DNA of 64,000 bases from Sphaerisporangium sp. (GCA_025964675.1 JAOPYI010000081.1:62001-126000), one strand, 5' to 3'; counted from the first letter of the stretch, positions 9,208 through 19,975 are shown. Numbers and translations are program-made. The notes: generated from the letters alone by a model not told the origin.

Positions 9208-10818
9208 TCAGCCGGCGGAGTGGGCGGGGGTCTTCTCGGCCGCCGCGACGGGGACGGCGGCCTCGGCCGGGAGCTCCCCGCCTTCGGCGGCGGCCCCGCT
9301 CGCCCCGATGCGCCGGAGCAGGGCCACCGTCAGGATGGCTACGGCGGCGAGCAGGGCGGCGCTGATGGCGGAGACCGTGACGAGCCCGCCGGTGAAAGCC
9401 TCGCGGGCGGTGGTGAGCACCGCCCTGCCGAGGTCGCCGGGCAGGGCGCCGGCCGCGCTCGTGGCGCCCGCGAGGCTCTCGCGGGCGGCGTCACCCGCCT
9501 GCGCCGGGACGTCGGAGGGGACGCTGATGCGGCTGCGGTACACCGCGGTGCCGACGCTGCCCAGGGCGGCGATGCCAAGCGCGAAGCCGAACTGGCCGCT
9601 GGTCTCGTTGATGGACGCCGCCGACCCGGCCTTCTCAGGCGGGGCGGATCCGACGACCAGGCCGGTGCCCAGCGTGACCAGCGGGCCTGCCCCGAGGAAC
9701 ATGAGCGCGAAACCGGTCACCAGCGTGACCGGTCCGGAGCCCACGTCGACCTGGGTGATGACCAGCAGGCCGATCACCGAGATCACCAGGCCGCCCGCGA
9801 TGAGGTACGCGGGCCGGATGCGGCGGCCGAGGATAGGGGACACCAGGAAGCTCACGGTGTTGGCCAACACCGCGGGGATCATCCACAGGCCCGCCCGCAG
9901 CGGGGACAGCCCTTCGACCAGCTCCAATTGCTGGGTGACGAACAGCATCATCACCCCCATCAGCGTGGTGCCGCACATGATGATGCCGAGCGCGATGCTG
10001 AAGGAGCGCGTGGAGAAGAGGCGCAGGTCGAGCAGCGGGCTGGCCAGCCGGCGCTGCCGGCGGACGAACGCGACGCCGAGGACGATGCCGACGACGATGG
10101 CCGCGATCGGCACGGGCTGCAGGCCGCTCTTGGCGATCTCCTTCAGCCCCCAGATGATCGGCAGGATCGTGGCCATGGAGAGGGCGACGCTGGGCAGGTC
10201 GACCCGCCCGGCGGCGGGATTGCTGTACTCGGGCAGCAACTTCGGCCCGGCCACGAGCAGCAGCAGCATCGCGGGGACGCCGAGCAGGAACACCGAGCCC
10301 CACCAGAAGTTCTCCAGCATCGCCCCGCCGACCACCGGGCCGATGATCGCGCCGACGGAGAAGCACATCGCCCAGATGCCGATCGCCATCCCCATCTGCT
10401 TGGGGTCGCGGAACATGGTGGTGATCAGCGAGAGGGTGGAGGGGGCCAGCGTGGCACCGGCGATGCCGAGCAGCGCGCGGGCCACGATCAGCATCTCGGG
10501 GGAGGTCGAGTAGGCGGCGAGGACGGAGGCGGCGCCGAACGCGGCCGCGCCTATCAGCAGCAGCTTGCGGCGGCCGATCCGGTCACCCAGCGTGCCCATC
10601 GTCACCAGGAACCCGGCGACCATGAACCCGTAGATGTCGACGATCCACAGCTGCTGGGTGTTGTCGGCCCCGAGGTCCGCGCTGAGGTTCGGCAAGGCCA
10701 GCAGCATCACGTAGATATCGATGGAGACGAGCAGAGTGGGCAGCGCCAGCACGGCCAGCGCGATCCACTCCCGCCGTCCGGCCCGCGGGGCTACCCCTGC
10801 GGATTGCGTCTCGTTCAT
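9208..10818 (-). CDS. MFS drug exporter, DHA2 (14-helix) type
   Basis: A 536-aa major-facilitator transporter with about 14 hydrophobic helices. GTLGDRIGRRKLLLIGA (about residues 75-92) is the A-motif loop between helices 2 and 3, preceded by LWIVDIYGFMVAGF, a hallmark of DHA2 proteins; the helix-5 region reads GVPAMLLLLVAGP. Such pumps export hydrophobic antibiotics, so this is the likely self-resistance and export gene, comparable to sgcB. AAGGA precedes the ATG. The promoter carries a TGTCGA-N17-CGACC signal shared with the two YCII genes, so it may respond to an ECF42-type sigma factor rather than only to the cluster regulator. Confidence 0.92.
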   Translation of the reverse strand: MNETQSAGVAPRAGRREWIALAVLALPTLLVSIDIYVMLLALPNLSADLGADNTQQLWIVDIYGFMVAGFLVTMGTLGDRIGRRKLLLIGAAAFGAASVLAAYSTSPEMLIVARALLGIAGATLAPSTLSLITTMFRDPKQMGMAIGIWAMCFSVGAIIGPVVGGAMLENFWWGSVFLLGVPAMLLLLVAGPKLLPEYSNPAAGRVDLPSVALSMATILPIIWGLKEIAKSGLQPVPIAAIVVGIVLGVAFVRRQRRLASPLLDLRLFSTRSFSIALGIIMCGTTLMGVMMLFVTQQLELVEGLSPLRAGLWMIPAVLANTVSFLVSPILGRRIRPAYLIAGGLVISVIGLLVITQVDVGSGPVTLVTGFALMFLGAGPLVTLGTGLVVGSAPPEKAGSAASINETSGQFGFALGIAALGSVGTAVYRSRISVPSDVPAQAGDAARESLAGATSAAGALPGDLGRAVLTTAREAFTGGLVTVSAISAALLAAVAILTVALLRRIGASGAAAEGGELPAEAAVPVAAAEKTPAHSAG

Positions 10819-10878
10819 GGCGGATCCTTCCTCCTTCGCTTACGCGGTCCGGATGCCTCTGGTGACCCTTCACAGACA

Positions 10879-10906
10879 GGTCGGAGCACGCTCCGGCGTC
10901 TCGACA
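10879..10906 (-). promoter_or_regulatory. ECF42-like promoter of the MFS exporter gene
   Basis: On the minus strand TGTCGA (10906-10901), exactly 17 bp, then CGACC (10883-10879). The same two boxes at the same spacing occur before both YCII genes. From memory, ECF42 sigma factors use a TGTCGA -35 box and control YCII/DGPF genes. Confidence 0.65.
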
Positions 10907-11122
10907 TCCGACACGCATCCGATGTGGCCGGCCATTGGGGCAACTCCGCGCGAACACGTGCGGGGGCCTTTGGGAGAACTCCGGCGGGGCCGGTGGGGCG
11001 GAGGCTCACCGATGGTTCGCTGCCGAGTTACGCACAGTTACGAACGCTATCAACCGTGGCCGGTTTCCATCTCTTCCAAAGTGCTCAGTTGACCGGCGGA
11101 CCCGCGGCGATCACCGCAGAGC

Positions 11123-11138
11123 GCAATCCGTGAGATGC
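11123..11138 (+). promoter_or_regulatory. Copy of the recurrent 16-bp cluster motif
   Basis: GCAATCCGTGAGATGC, 14 of 16 matches, about 185 bp upstream of the plus-strand operon starting at 11325 and pointing to it. The remaining divergent region (10819-11324) has the exporter promoter and no gene that I can support. Confidence 0.5.
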
Positions 11139-11324
11139 GTCACTGTGCGGGCGGATGCCAGGGTCAGGTCGAGTGCGCCGGCGGATCGGCGGATGGGTGA
11201 ACGGTGGCCGACCGCCACGCAGGAGCGCCCCCCCGCCGCGTCGAGCCTTGAGCCTGGCGGGACATGACGGGCCGTACGACGGGCCCGTTCGCATTTCCCG
11301 CCGACGTTACCCAAGGAGGGCCTG

Positions 11325-12506
11325 ATGGAGACCACCCAAGCACCGCCGAGGTCAGAACTCGTTCGCCGCGCGTCGGAGCTCGTGCCCCTTTTCCAGAAGA
11401 ACGCCGCCTGGGGGGAGGAGAACCGGCGCATCGCCCCTGAGTCGATCGAGGCGCTGACCGACGCCGGGCTCCTCAAGCTGAGGGTCCCCCACCGCTACGG
11501 GGGCTACGAGTCCGACATGCGCACCGTGGTGGACGTGATCGCGGAGGTCGCGCGCGGCGACGGCTCGACCTCGTGGACTCTCGCCGTCTGGGCGATCAGC
11601 ACCTGGATGGTGGGGCTGTTCCCCGACGAGGTGCAGGACGAGATCTTCTCCACCCCGGACGTCCGGGTGAGCGGGATCCTCAGCCCGAGCGCCGTCGCCG
11701 TCCCCACCGAGGGCGGCGTGATCCTCAACGGCAAGTGGTCGTTCAACACCGGCTCCCAGCAGAGCCACTGGAACACCAACGCCGCGGTCCTCGCCACCCC
11801 CGACGGCGGTTACGAGCCGATCATGGTCGCCATCCCGATCGCGGACCTGGTGATCGTCGACGACTGGTACACCGCCGGGCTGAAGGGCACGGGCAGCGTC
11901 ACCACCATCGCCCAGGACCTGTTCGTCCCGCAGGCGCGCGTCCTGCCGATGATCCCGGTCCTGCAGGGACGGCACAGCTCGGAGCGGAACGCCGGCTCCT
12001 CGATCTGGCGCGCGCCGTTCATGCCGACCGCCTGCACGACGGTCAGCGCCCCTGCGCTCGGTCTGGCCAAGGCCGCCAAGGACGCCTTCTTCGAGCGCCT
12101 GCCCGGCCGGAAGATCACCTACACCGACTACACCAGCCAGAACGAGGCCCCCATCACCCACCTGCAGGTGGCCGAGGCCACGGTGAAGATCGACGAGGCG
12201 GAGTTCCACGCGTACCGCGCGGCGAGCATGCTCGACACCAAGGCCCCGGCCGGCGAGCCGTGGACCCTGGAGGAGCGTGCGCGCGTGCGGCTCGACCTCG
12301 GCGCGGTGTGCCAGCGGGCCAAGGAGGCCGTGGACATCCTCAACACCGCCAGCGGCGGCTCCTCGATCTACAGCAACGTGCCGATCCAGCGCATCGAGCG
12401 CGACGTGCAGACCCTGAACCTGCACGCCATCCTGCACCCGAACACCAACTTCGAGCTGTACGGCCGGATCCTCTGCGGCCTGGAGCCCAACACCCAGTTC
12501 CTGTAG
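11325..12506 (+). CDS. Acyl-CoA-dehydrogenase-fold flavin-dependent monooxygenase
   Basis: A 393-aa protein of the group D flavin monooxygenase/acyl-CoA dehydrogenase fold. The N-terminal helices (LRVPHRYGGYESDMRTVVDVIAE) and the middle beta domain (GGVILNGKWSFNTGSQQSHW, about 125-145) are typical of HsaA-like enzymes. The usual acyl-CoA dehydrogenase catalytic Glu is not evident. Such enzymes hydroxylate aromatic or carrier-bound substrates with reduced flavin from a partner reductase; no flavin reductase is recognisable in the window. AAGGAGG sits six bases before the ATG. It heads a plus-strand operon with the P450, alcohol dehydrogenase and methyltransferase. A related gene occurs at 27659. 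Confidence 0.82.
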   Translation: METTQAPPRSELVRRASELVPLFQKNAAWGEENRRIAPESIEALTDAGLLKLRVPHRYGGYESDMRTVVDVIAEVARGDGSTSWTLAVWAISTWMVGLFPDEVQDEIFSTPDVRVSGILSPSAVAVPTEGGVILNGKWSFNTGSQQSHWNTNAAVLATPDGGYEPIMVAIPIADLVIVDDWYTAGLKGTGSVTTIAQDLFVPQARVLPMIPVLQGRHSSERNAGSSIWRAPFMPTACTTVSAPALGLAKAAKDAFFERLPGRKITYTDYTSQNEAPITHLQVAEATVKIDEAEFHAYRAASMLDTKAPAGEPWTLEERARVRLDLGAVCQRAKEAVDILNTASGGSSIYSNVPIQRIERDVQTLNLHAILHPNTNFELYGRILCGLEPNTQFL

Positions 12507-12621
12507 GCCCTCTGGTCCCTCGCCGCGTCATGTCGCTGAAAGTGTGGTGCGGCGAAGGCCGCCATGTGCGCTTCCGGCGCCGGTCAAGCAGCCGATCATC
12601 TGCACGATTTTGGAGATACCC

Positions 12622-13860
12622 ATGGAAAACCGCTGCCCCGTCGTCATCGATCCCGCCGGCAACGACATCCACGCCGAGGCCGCCCGCATCAGGGCGAACG
12701 GTCCGGTGTCCCAGGTGGAGCTGCCCGGCGGCGTGGTGGCCTGGTCGGTGACCGGCCAGGAAGCCGCACGGCAGGTGCTGTCCGACCAGCGATTCTCTAA
12801 GGACCCGCGCAAGCACTGGGTCGCCTACGTCGACGGTGAGATCGGCGAGGACTTCCCGCTGATCGGCTGGGTGCTGATGGACAACCTGACCACCACGTAC
12901 GGCAGCGACCACACCCGGCTGCGCAAGCTCACCGCCAACGCGTTCACCCCCCGCCGCGTCGAGGCCATGCGCGAGAGCGTCCAGAAGATCGCCGCCGATC
13001 TCCTGGACGCCCTGGCCGAGGCCGAGCCGGGAGAGGTGGTGGACCTGAAGGCCAGGTACGCCCACCCGCTGCCCGCCCAGCTGATCTGCGACCTGTTCGG
13101 CGTGCCCGCCGAGTCACGCGCCGAGATGCTGCGCGGCGGCGAGGTCAACGTCGACACCACGATCACCCCCGAGGAGGCCGCGGCCAACGTCGAGCAGTGG
13201 CACGGGGAGATGCAGGAGTTCGTCGACTCCAAGCGCCGCAACCCCGGCGACGACCTGACCACCGACCTCATCTCGGCGCAGGAGGACGGATCCCGGCTGA
13301 ACGACTCGGAGATGGTCGGCACGCTGCACCTGCTGCTCGCCACCGGAACCGAGCCGGTCATGAACCTCATCACCAACGCCGTGGCCGCGCTGCTCAAGCA
13401 CCCCGACCAGCTGGAGCTGGTGCGGTCGGGGCAGGCGTCCTGGCGGGACGTGATCGAGGAGACGCTGCGCGCCGAGGCGCCCGTGGCGCACCTGCCGTTC
13501 CGTTTCGCCACCGAGGACGTCGAGGTCGGCGGCGTGACCATCGCCAAGGGTGACCCGGTCCTCATGGGGTATGCCGGGATGGGCCGGGACCCCTCGGTGC
13601 ACGGCGAGAACGCCGACCGCTTCGACATCACCCGGGCCAACAAGGACCACCTGTCGTTCGGCCACGGCGTCTACCGCTGCATCGGCTCCCCGCTGGCCTG
13701 GCTGGAGGCCGAGACCGCGCTGTCGGCGCTGTTCGAGCGCTTCCCCGACCTGTCGCTCGCGGTGCAGGAGCTGGAGCCGCAGGTCACGTTCATCATGAAC
13801 GGCAGGCGCAACCTGCCCGTGTACCTGACGGCGAAGGTCCCCGCGGGCGCGGGGCGCTGA
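12622..13860 (+). CDS. Cytochrome P450
   Basis: A 412-aa class I bacterial P450. The heme loop FGHGVYRCIG gives the axial Cys353, EETLRAEAP holds the K-helix ExxR, and DHTRLRKL is the C-helix heme contact. The I-helix reads LLLATGTEPVMN: the Glu244 of the usual acid-Thr pair is present, but the proton-relay Thr is replaced by Pro245, which is unusual and could mean substrate-assisted oxygen activation. The start is the ATG with TGGAGA upstream, well inside a longer open frame. It needs ferredoxin partners, none of which are visible. Position in the operon between two redox genes suggests tailoring of the same intermediate; the substrate is unknown. Confidence 0.93.
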   Translation: MENRCPVVIDPAGNDIHAEAARIRANGPVSQVELPGGVVAWSVTGQEAARQVLSDQRFSKDPRKHWVAYVDGEIGEDFPLIGWVLMDNLTTTYGSDHTRLRKLTANAFTPRRVEAMRESVQKIAADLLDALAEAEPGEVVDLKARYAHPLPAQLICDLFGVPAESRAEMLRGGEVNVDTTITPEEAAANVEQWHGEMQEFVDSKRRNPGDDLTTDLISAQEDGSRLNDSEMVGTLHLLLATGTEPVMNLITNAVAALLKHPDQLELVRSGQASWRDVIEETLRAEAPVAHLPFRFATEDVEVGGVTIAKGDPVLMGYAGMGRDPSVHGENADRFDITRANKDHLSFGHGVYRCIGSPLAWLEAETALSALFERFPDLSLAVQELEPQVTFIMNGRRNLPVYLTAKVPAGAGR

Positions 13861-13899
13861 CGGGCCTCCCTCCCCACCATGCAGAAAGGTGATGGCTCC

Positions 13900-14916
13900 A
13901 TGAAGGCAGCAGTCGTTCCCGAGGTGAACGCCAGATGGGAGCTCCGCGAGGTCCCGGTGCCGCGACCGGCCCCCGGCGAGGTGCTGATCAAGGTGCACGC
14001 CTGCGGCGTCTGCCACAACGACGTCTGGCTCACCAACGGTGTCTACGCCTTCCCGCCGTTCTCCCCGGTGATCACCGGGCACGAGGCGGCCGGTGAGGTG
14101 GTCGAGCTGGGCGAGGGGGTCACCTCCCGGCAGGTCGGTGACCGGGTCGGCTCGACCTGGGTGCAGGGCGGATGCGGGCGGTGCGACTACTGCAAGCTGA
14201 ACCTCCCGGTCACCGGCCAGACGGGGATGAACTGCGTCGCGCCGGCCATGACCGGGATGACCACCCAGGGCGGGCACGCCGAGTACATCGCCGTGCCCGC
14301 GCACAGCACCGTGATCATCCCCGACGGGGTGACCTACGAGATGGCCGCCCCCGTCCTGTGCGCCGGCTACACGGCCTGGAGCGCGCTGCGCGCCGCCGAG
14401 GCCAAGCCGCACGAGCGGGTCGCCGTGCTGGGCATCGGCGGTCTCGGGCACCTGGCCCTGCAGTTCTCCCGGGCCTGCGGCTTCGAGACCGTCGCCGTCA
14501 CCCGGTCCCCGGACAAGCACGATCTCGCCAAGAGCCTCGGCGCCGACATCGTGGTCTCGAGCGGCGAGGAGCTGCGCGAGGCCGGTGGCGCCGACGTCGT
14601 CCTGGTGACCGGCACTTCGTACCCGGCCGGCGAGGACGCCCTGCAGGGCCTGCGGGTCAACGGGCGGATCGTACTGGCCGGCATCGACCCCGCCGGATCG
14701 TTCACCATCGGTCCGACCAGCGGGTTCTTCTCCCAGGGGCAGCGGGTCATCGGAGCCACCCACAACGGGCTGCACCATCTCACCGAGGCGTTCGACCTGG
14801 TCGCCTCCGGCTCGGTCATCCCCATGATCGAGGTCTTCCCGAAGGACCGGGTCGCCGAGGCGGTCGAGAAGGTGGACAAGGGCGAGGTGCGCTTCCGCGC
14901 GGTCGTGACCTACTAG
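13900..14916 (+). CDS. Zinc-dependent alcohol dehydrogenase (MDR family)
   Basis: A 338-aa medium-chain alcohol dehydrogenase. HACGVCHND supplies catalytic-zinc Cys38, GHE supplies His61-Glu62, and the structural zinc is held by four cysteines in QGGCGRCDYCKLN and GMNC. VLGIGGLGHLALQF is the NAD(P)-binding Rossmann turn. It should interconvert a primary alcohol and aldehyde or a secondary alcohol and ketone; the pathway substrate is unknown. The ATG with AAAGGTGA upstream is preferred over one seven codons earlier that lacks a site. It follows the P450 by 39 bp in the same operon, so oxidation of the P450-made alcohol is plausible. Confidence 0.92.
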   Translation: MKAAVVPEVNARWELREVPVPRPAPGEVLIKVHACGVCHNDVWLTNGVYAFPPFSPVITGHEAAGEVVELGEGVTSRQVGDRVGSTWVQGGCGRCDYCKLNLPVTGQTGMNCVAPAMTGMTTQGGHAEYIAVPAHSTVIIPDGVTYEMAAPVLCAGYTAWSALRAAEAKPHERVAVLGIGGLGHLALQFSRACGFETVAVTRSPDKHDLAKSLGADIVVSSGEELREAGGADVVLVTGTSYPAGEDALQGLRVNGRIVLAGIDPAGSFTIGPTSGFFSQGQRVIGATHNGLHHLTEAFDLVASGSVIPMIEVFPKDRVAEAVEKVDKGEVRFRAVVTY

Positions 14917-15013
14917 CCCGGGTGACGTACCAGCCCGGCGGTGGACGGCTCCTCAGGGGAGCCTGCCGGCAGCGCGCCCGCATCGCGTCAGCGTGAACGA
15001 AAGTGAGGGATCC

Positions 15014-15835
15014 ATGACCAAAGTAGCCGTCAATCCAGTGGACGTCGGCAAGAAGTACGACCAGTCGTCGTCCATGTCGGAGACGTTCAACGAGGGCCAG
15101 GTCCACCTGGGCTACTGGTACGGCGAGCAGGACGAGACCTCCATGACCGAGGCCTCGCAGCGCATGACCCGCAAGGTGGTGGACGCGCTCGGCCTGCGCG
15201 CCGGCGAGCACCTGCTGGACGCGGGGTGCGGTCTCGGGGCGCCGGCGATCCTCATCGCCGAGGAGACCGGGGCCCGGGTCACCGGGATCACCGTCAGCGG
15301 TGTCGAGGTCGCCGAGGCCCAGAAGCGGGCCGAAGCGAGCGGCCTCGGCGACCTGGTGTCCTTCCAGTACGGCGACTACATGACGCTTCCGTTCGCTGAG
15401 GGCACCTTCGACGCCATCATGGCGATCGAGTCGCTCCAGTGCGCGCCGGACACCGTCGAGGCGCTGGCGGAGTTCCTGCGGGTGCTGCGTCCCGGTGGGG
15501 CGATCTCGATCGCCGAGTACACCACCGAGGCGGGGGCGACCCCCGAGCAGATCAGGCGGTTCGCGGAGCACCTCGGCGTCGAGAAGGTGCCGACGCTCCT
15601 TGAGTACATCGAGGCGGTGAAGAGCGTCGGCTTTCTCGTCGAGGAGTACACCCAGTGTGGTCCCCGCGTCTTCGGGGTGGGGCCGAAGTACATCGACTCG
15701 GCGGAGCGCTCGCGCGACAAGCTGGCGGCGGCGTTCGGCGAGGACGTGGTCGCCGGACTCAAGGACGCGCTCACGGAGTTCTTCTCGCTGGGGTCGGGGT
15801 ACGCGATCATCACCGCGCGCAAGCCCGTTTCCTGA
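15014..15835 (+). CDS. Class I SAM-dependent methyltransferase
   Basis: A 273-aa methyltransferase. HLLDAGCGLGAPAILIAEETG (about residues 66-86) is SAM motif I; ITVSGVEVAEAQKRA follows, with FDAIMAIESLQ and LRVLRPGGAISIAEY as motifs II and III. The N-terminal helix with FNEGQVHLGYWYG resembles O-methyltransferases that act on natural products, such as the rebeccamycin and rifamycin enzymes, so an O-methyl transfer is the likely reaction; the acceptor is unknown. GAGGGA lies five bases before the ATG, and a GTG seven codons upstream is less well placed. Last gene of the operon, followed directly by a strong hairpin. Confidence 0.9.
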   Translation: MTKVAVNPVDVGKKYDQSSSMSETFNEGQVHLGYWYGEQDETSMTEASQRMTRKVVDALGLRAGEHLLDAGCGLGAPAILIAEETGARVTGITVSGVEVAEAQKRAEASGLGDLVSFQYGDYMTLPFAEGTFDAIMAIESLQCAPDTVEALAEFLRVLRPGGAISIAEYTTEAGATPEQIRRFAEHLGVEKVPTLLEYIEAVKSVGFLVEEYTQCGPRVFGVGPKYIDSAERSRDKLAAAFGEDVVAGLKDALTEFFSLGSGYAIITARKPVS

Positions 15836-15846
15836 TCGGAACGGCA

Positions 15847-15883
15847 AAGGAGGGCGTGGCCGGTTCTCGGCCACGCCCTCCTT
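15847..15883 (+). terminator. Terminator of the P450-methyltransferase operon
   Basis: Perfect 15-bp arms AAGGAGGGCGTGGCC (15847-15861) and GGCCACGCCCTCCTT (15869-15883), seven-base loop, 12 bp after the stop. Confidence 0.85.
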
Positions 15884-15979
15884 GTTCGGATGGGCGATGG
15901 AGTGTGTCGTCCCGCTCCGCCGGGTGGGTCGCGGTCCTGCGGGCCCCGGGGCCCGGGACGCGGCCCGGTTCCGCCGGCT

Positions 15980-16339
15980 CTACTCAGGGCCCGCCTCGTG
16001 GACGATCGGGCGCACCTCTACCGCGGTGTACTGGGCGTCCGGGATGAGCGCGGCCAGCTCGCTCGCGCGGTCGTGGCTCCGGCATTCGACGACGTAGTAG
16101 CCGCAGAGGAACTCGTCCCCCTCGACGTACGGCCCGTCGGTGGCCTTGGTGATGCCGTCTCGCACCCGGACGGTGATGGTGTTCGCTGGGGAGTCGAGCG
16201 CCTTGGTGCCGACCATCTCTCCGGACTCGATGATGATCTTCTGGAAGTCGTCGTGACCTTGCATGACGGCGCTCTGCTGGTCCTCGGTGAGCGAGTCCCA
16301 GAGCGTGGGGTTCATGTGCATGGTGAGCAGGTACTTCAC
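15980..16339 (-). CDS. YCII/DGPF-domain protein
   Basis: A 119-aa YCII-related protein. It has the family start KYLLTMHMNP, the DGPY turn (TDGPYVEGDEFLCGYYVVEC) that gives the DGPF name, and the C-terminal VEVRPI. The reaction of this family is not established; the genes are usually partners of ECF41/ECF42 sigma factors. The start is GTG with GGAG seven bases upstream. No sigma gene is next to it, but its promoter has the TGTCGA-N17-CGACC boxes. A second copy lies at 30400, and both sit at edges of biosynthetic operons. Confidence 0.88.
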   Translation of the reverse strand: MKYLLTMHMNPTLWDSLTEDQQSAVMQGHDDFQKIIIESGEMVGTKALDSPANTITVRVRDGITKATDGPYVEGDEFLCGYYVVECRSHDRASELAALIPDAQYTAVEVRPIVHEAGPE

Positions 16340-16389
16340 GTCTCACTCCTCGAACTTCAGCGCCCGCCGCGGGCGCCTCTCAATAGGTA

Positions 16390-16417
16390 GGTCGGACCTC
16401 GCGGCCCGCCCTCGACA
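16390..16417 (-). promoter_or_regulatory. ECF42-like promoter of the first YCII gene
   Basis: On the minus strand TGTCGA (16417-16412), 17 bp, then CGACC (16394-16390). Predicted leader about 45 nt. Identical boxes and spacing as at 10879 and 30811. Confidence 0.7.
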
Positions 16418-16425
16418 TCGATTCC

Positions 16426-16460
16426 AAAAAAAATTCGCCGGCTCGCCAGGAGCCGGCGAA
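16426..16460 (-). terminator. Rho-independent terminator of the beta-tyrosine hydroxylase operon
   Basis: On the minus strand an 11-bp stem TTCGCCGGCTC / GAGCCGGCGAA with a five-base loop, followed directly by eight U. It begins eight bases after the stop of the condensation gene. The clearest intrinsic terminator in the window. Confidence 0.93.
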
Positions 16461-16467
16461 CGGCCCG

Positions 16468-17841
16468 TCAGACCTGGTCGAGCGGAGCGCCGGGGTCGCC
16501 GACCACCTCTCGCAGGACGTGAAGATACTCCGCGGCCAGGGCCCTGACCGTGGATTCGTCGATGAGGTTGCTGCTGTATCCCAGTTCGCCGCCTATGTCG
16601 CCGGAGGCGTCGAACTTGAGCGTCCACAGCGTGCCATCCGGGATGTCGGACCCCAGCGGCTGTGACAGCTCACGCCGCCGGATCGCCGAGTACTCCAGGT
16701 CGCCGATCAGCTCGTGGTCCATCGTGAACGGATCCTGGAGGACCTGGAAGACGCAGGAGGCCAGGCCGTCGACCATGGCCGGGACCATGAGCTCGGGCGC
16801 CTCCTGGAGGATCTGCGAGAGCGGGAGCTCGCGCGAGTAGGCGCCGATGCAGGAGGCGCGGGTCCTTCCCACGACCTCCCGGAAGGTCCCGCACCCGGCG
16901 AGGTCCGTCCTGATGGGCAGGAAGTTGAAGAAGGATCCCACCGTCTCCTCGAACCGGGCCTTGCCGCGGCCGGGCGCGAACGTCGGGACGACGACGTCGG
17001 TGGCACCCGTGGACCGGTGGACGAACACCTTGAAGGCGGCGAGCATGACCATGAAGGCCGAGCTCTTCATGGAGGCCGCCAGCTCGGTGATCGCCGACCG
17101 CAGCTCCGCGGGGAGCGCGAAGCGGTACCACCCGGTCGAGAACACCGGCTCGGCCGACCGCAGGCGGTCCGTCGGCAGCGCGACGATCCGCGCGCCCGCC
17201 AGCCGTTCGCGCCAGTACGCGCCCGACCGGCTCGTGGCCTCCGCCGGCCCCTCCCGCTGCCAGGCCGCGTACTCCTGGTACTGCACGGCCGGCGGGAGCT
17301 CGGGTACGTCGTGGCCCTTACGGGCGGCGTAGAAGGCGGCGAGGTCGCGCAGGATCAGCTGCATCGACCACGCGTCGACCGCCGTGTGGTGGGCGATGAG
17401 CACCAGGATCGCGTCACGGTCGTCGAACCGGCCGAGGGTGGCGCGCAGGAGAGGCCGCTCCCTGACGCTGAAGTCACCGGACTCGATCTCGATGAGCAGC
17501 CGCTCCACCTGGAGCTCCCGCGAGTCGGGCTCGCCCGAAAGGTCGCGCACCGACAGCTCAGGGGAGCTCGGCGGAAGGACCTCCTGGTAGCGGTCACCCT
17601 CGCCCCGGGCCACCACCGTGCGGAGCGCCTCGTGCCGCTCCACGACATCGTCGAGGGCCTTGCGCAGCACGTCGAGGTCGAGCTCCCCGTGGAGGCGCCA
17701 GCCGTCGACGATGTGGTAGCGGGGACCGAACGGCCCGACGGAGTCACCCTTGTCGAACAGGCAGAGGAACTCCTGCTGGAAGGAGAGCGGAATCCGGTCC
17801 TTGAGGCCGCTCGGTGCGTGTGTTGTCTCGGAGATGCTCAT
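16468..17841 (-). CDS. Free-standing NRPS condensation enzyme, SgcC5 type
   Basis: A 457-aa single condensation domain. The active-site motif is HHTAVDA (His151, His152, Asp156) where the family has HHxxxDG; the catalytic second His is kept and only the last Gly is changed to Ala. FQQEFLCLFD near residue 21 and EALRTV are other C-domain landmarks. In C-1027, SgcC5 joins the carrier-bound beta-tyrosine unit to a diol by an ester bond. Gene order (this enzyme, carrier protein, HpaB-type hydroxylase) reproduces those functions as one operon. The acceptor is unknown here. I take the ATG at 17841; a GTG two codons earlier is possible. Confidence 0.9.
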   Translation of the reverse strand: MSISETTHAPSGLKDRIPLSFQQEFLCLFDKGDSVGPFGPRYHIVDGWRLHGELDLDVLRKALDDVVERHEALRTVVARGEGDRYQEVLPPSSPELSVRDLSGEPDSRELQVERLLIEIESGDFSVRERPLLRATLGRFDDRDAILVLIAHHTAVDAWSMQLILRDLAAFYAARKGHDVPELPPAVQYQEYAAWQREGPAEATSRSGAYWRERLAGARIVALPTDRLRSAEPVFSTGWYRFALPAELRSAITELAASMKSSAFMVMLAAFKVFVHRSTGATDVVVPTFAPGRGKARFEETVGSFFNFLPIRTDLAGCGTFREVVGRTRASCIGAYSRELPLSQILQEAPELMVPAMVDGLASCVFQVLQDPFTMDHELIGDLEYSAIRRRELSQPLGSDIPDGTLWTLKFDASGDIGGELGYSSNLIDESTVRALAAEYLHVLREVVGDPGAPLDQV

Positions 17842-17989
17842 GGGCACCCTATCCTCGTCCGGCCGCCGGTCCCGTCCTCGCGTTCCGATTCCGGGCGGCG
17901 GCCCCCGCCGATCTCGTGAGTTGCGTTTGGAAAGGAGGCGATCGGAGCGGCCGGTTCCCGCGCGCCGGCGGGGGAGGCCCGCCCGCTCG

Positions 17990-18274
17990 CTAGGACTGGG
18001 CCTCGCCGGCCCGGGCGGCCTCGGCCCGCGCCGCGATCTTGCGCACGAAGGTCTCCAGGTCGGGGTCCTCGAACAGCTCGCCGACGTCCATGGAGATGCC
18101 GAGCTCCTCCTCGATCCGGCTGGCTATCCGCACCGCCGAGATCGACTGCCCGCGCAGCTCGAAGAACGTCTCGTCCGCGCGGCCCTCCTTCACGCCCAGC
18201 ACGTCCCTCCAGATCTTCTCGATCCGCTGCTCGACTTCCGGAAGGCTGAGCCCCCCGAGCTGGCTGGTGCCCAT
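17990..18274 (-). CDS. Free-standing peptidyl carrier protein, SgcC2 type
   Basis: A 94-aa carrier protein. FFELRGQSISAVRIASRI carries Ser44, the phosphopantetheine site, with the LGGHS core written LRGQS. Surrounding residues (VEQRIEKIWRDVLGV before, LGISMDVGELFEDPDL after) are a normal PP-binding domain. AGGAGG lies eight bases before the ATG. It should hold the beta-tyrosyl unit while the HpaB-type enzyme hydroxylates it and the condensation enzyme transfers it, as SgcC2 does. It can be primed by the PPTase at 48475. Which enzyme loads it is open, because the only adenylation domain (31070) has its own carrier domain. Confidence 0.92.
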   Translation of the reverse strand: MGTSQLGGLSLPEVEQRIEKIWRDVLGVKEGRADETFFELRGQSISAVRIASRIEEELGISMDVGELFEDPDLETFVRKIAARAEAARAGEAQS

Positions 18275-18391
18275 TCGCTGTCCTCCTGCTCGCCGTGGTG
18301 TGGAAACCCGGTCATTCGATTGCGTGACTGCCGCCGGAGCGCGACCTCGCACGCCGGCCGCCCCGCGGAGGGCGGCCTTCCGCGGCCGTTC

Positions 18392-19975
<1,584 letters not shown>

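Noticed and set aside
16468-17841. HHxxxDA of the free-standing condensation enzyme as evidence of inactivity
   Set aside because: Both His and the Asp are kept; the Gly to Ala change alone is mild, so activity is expected.
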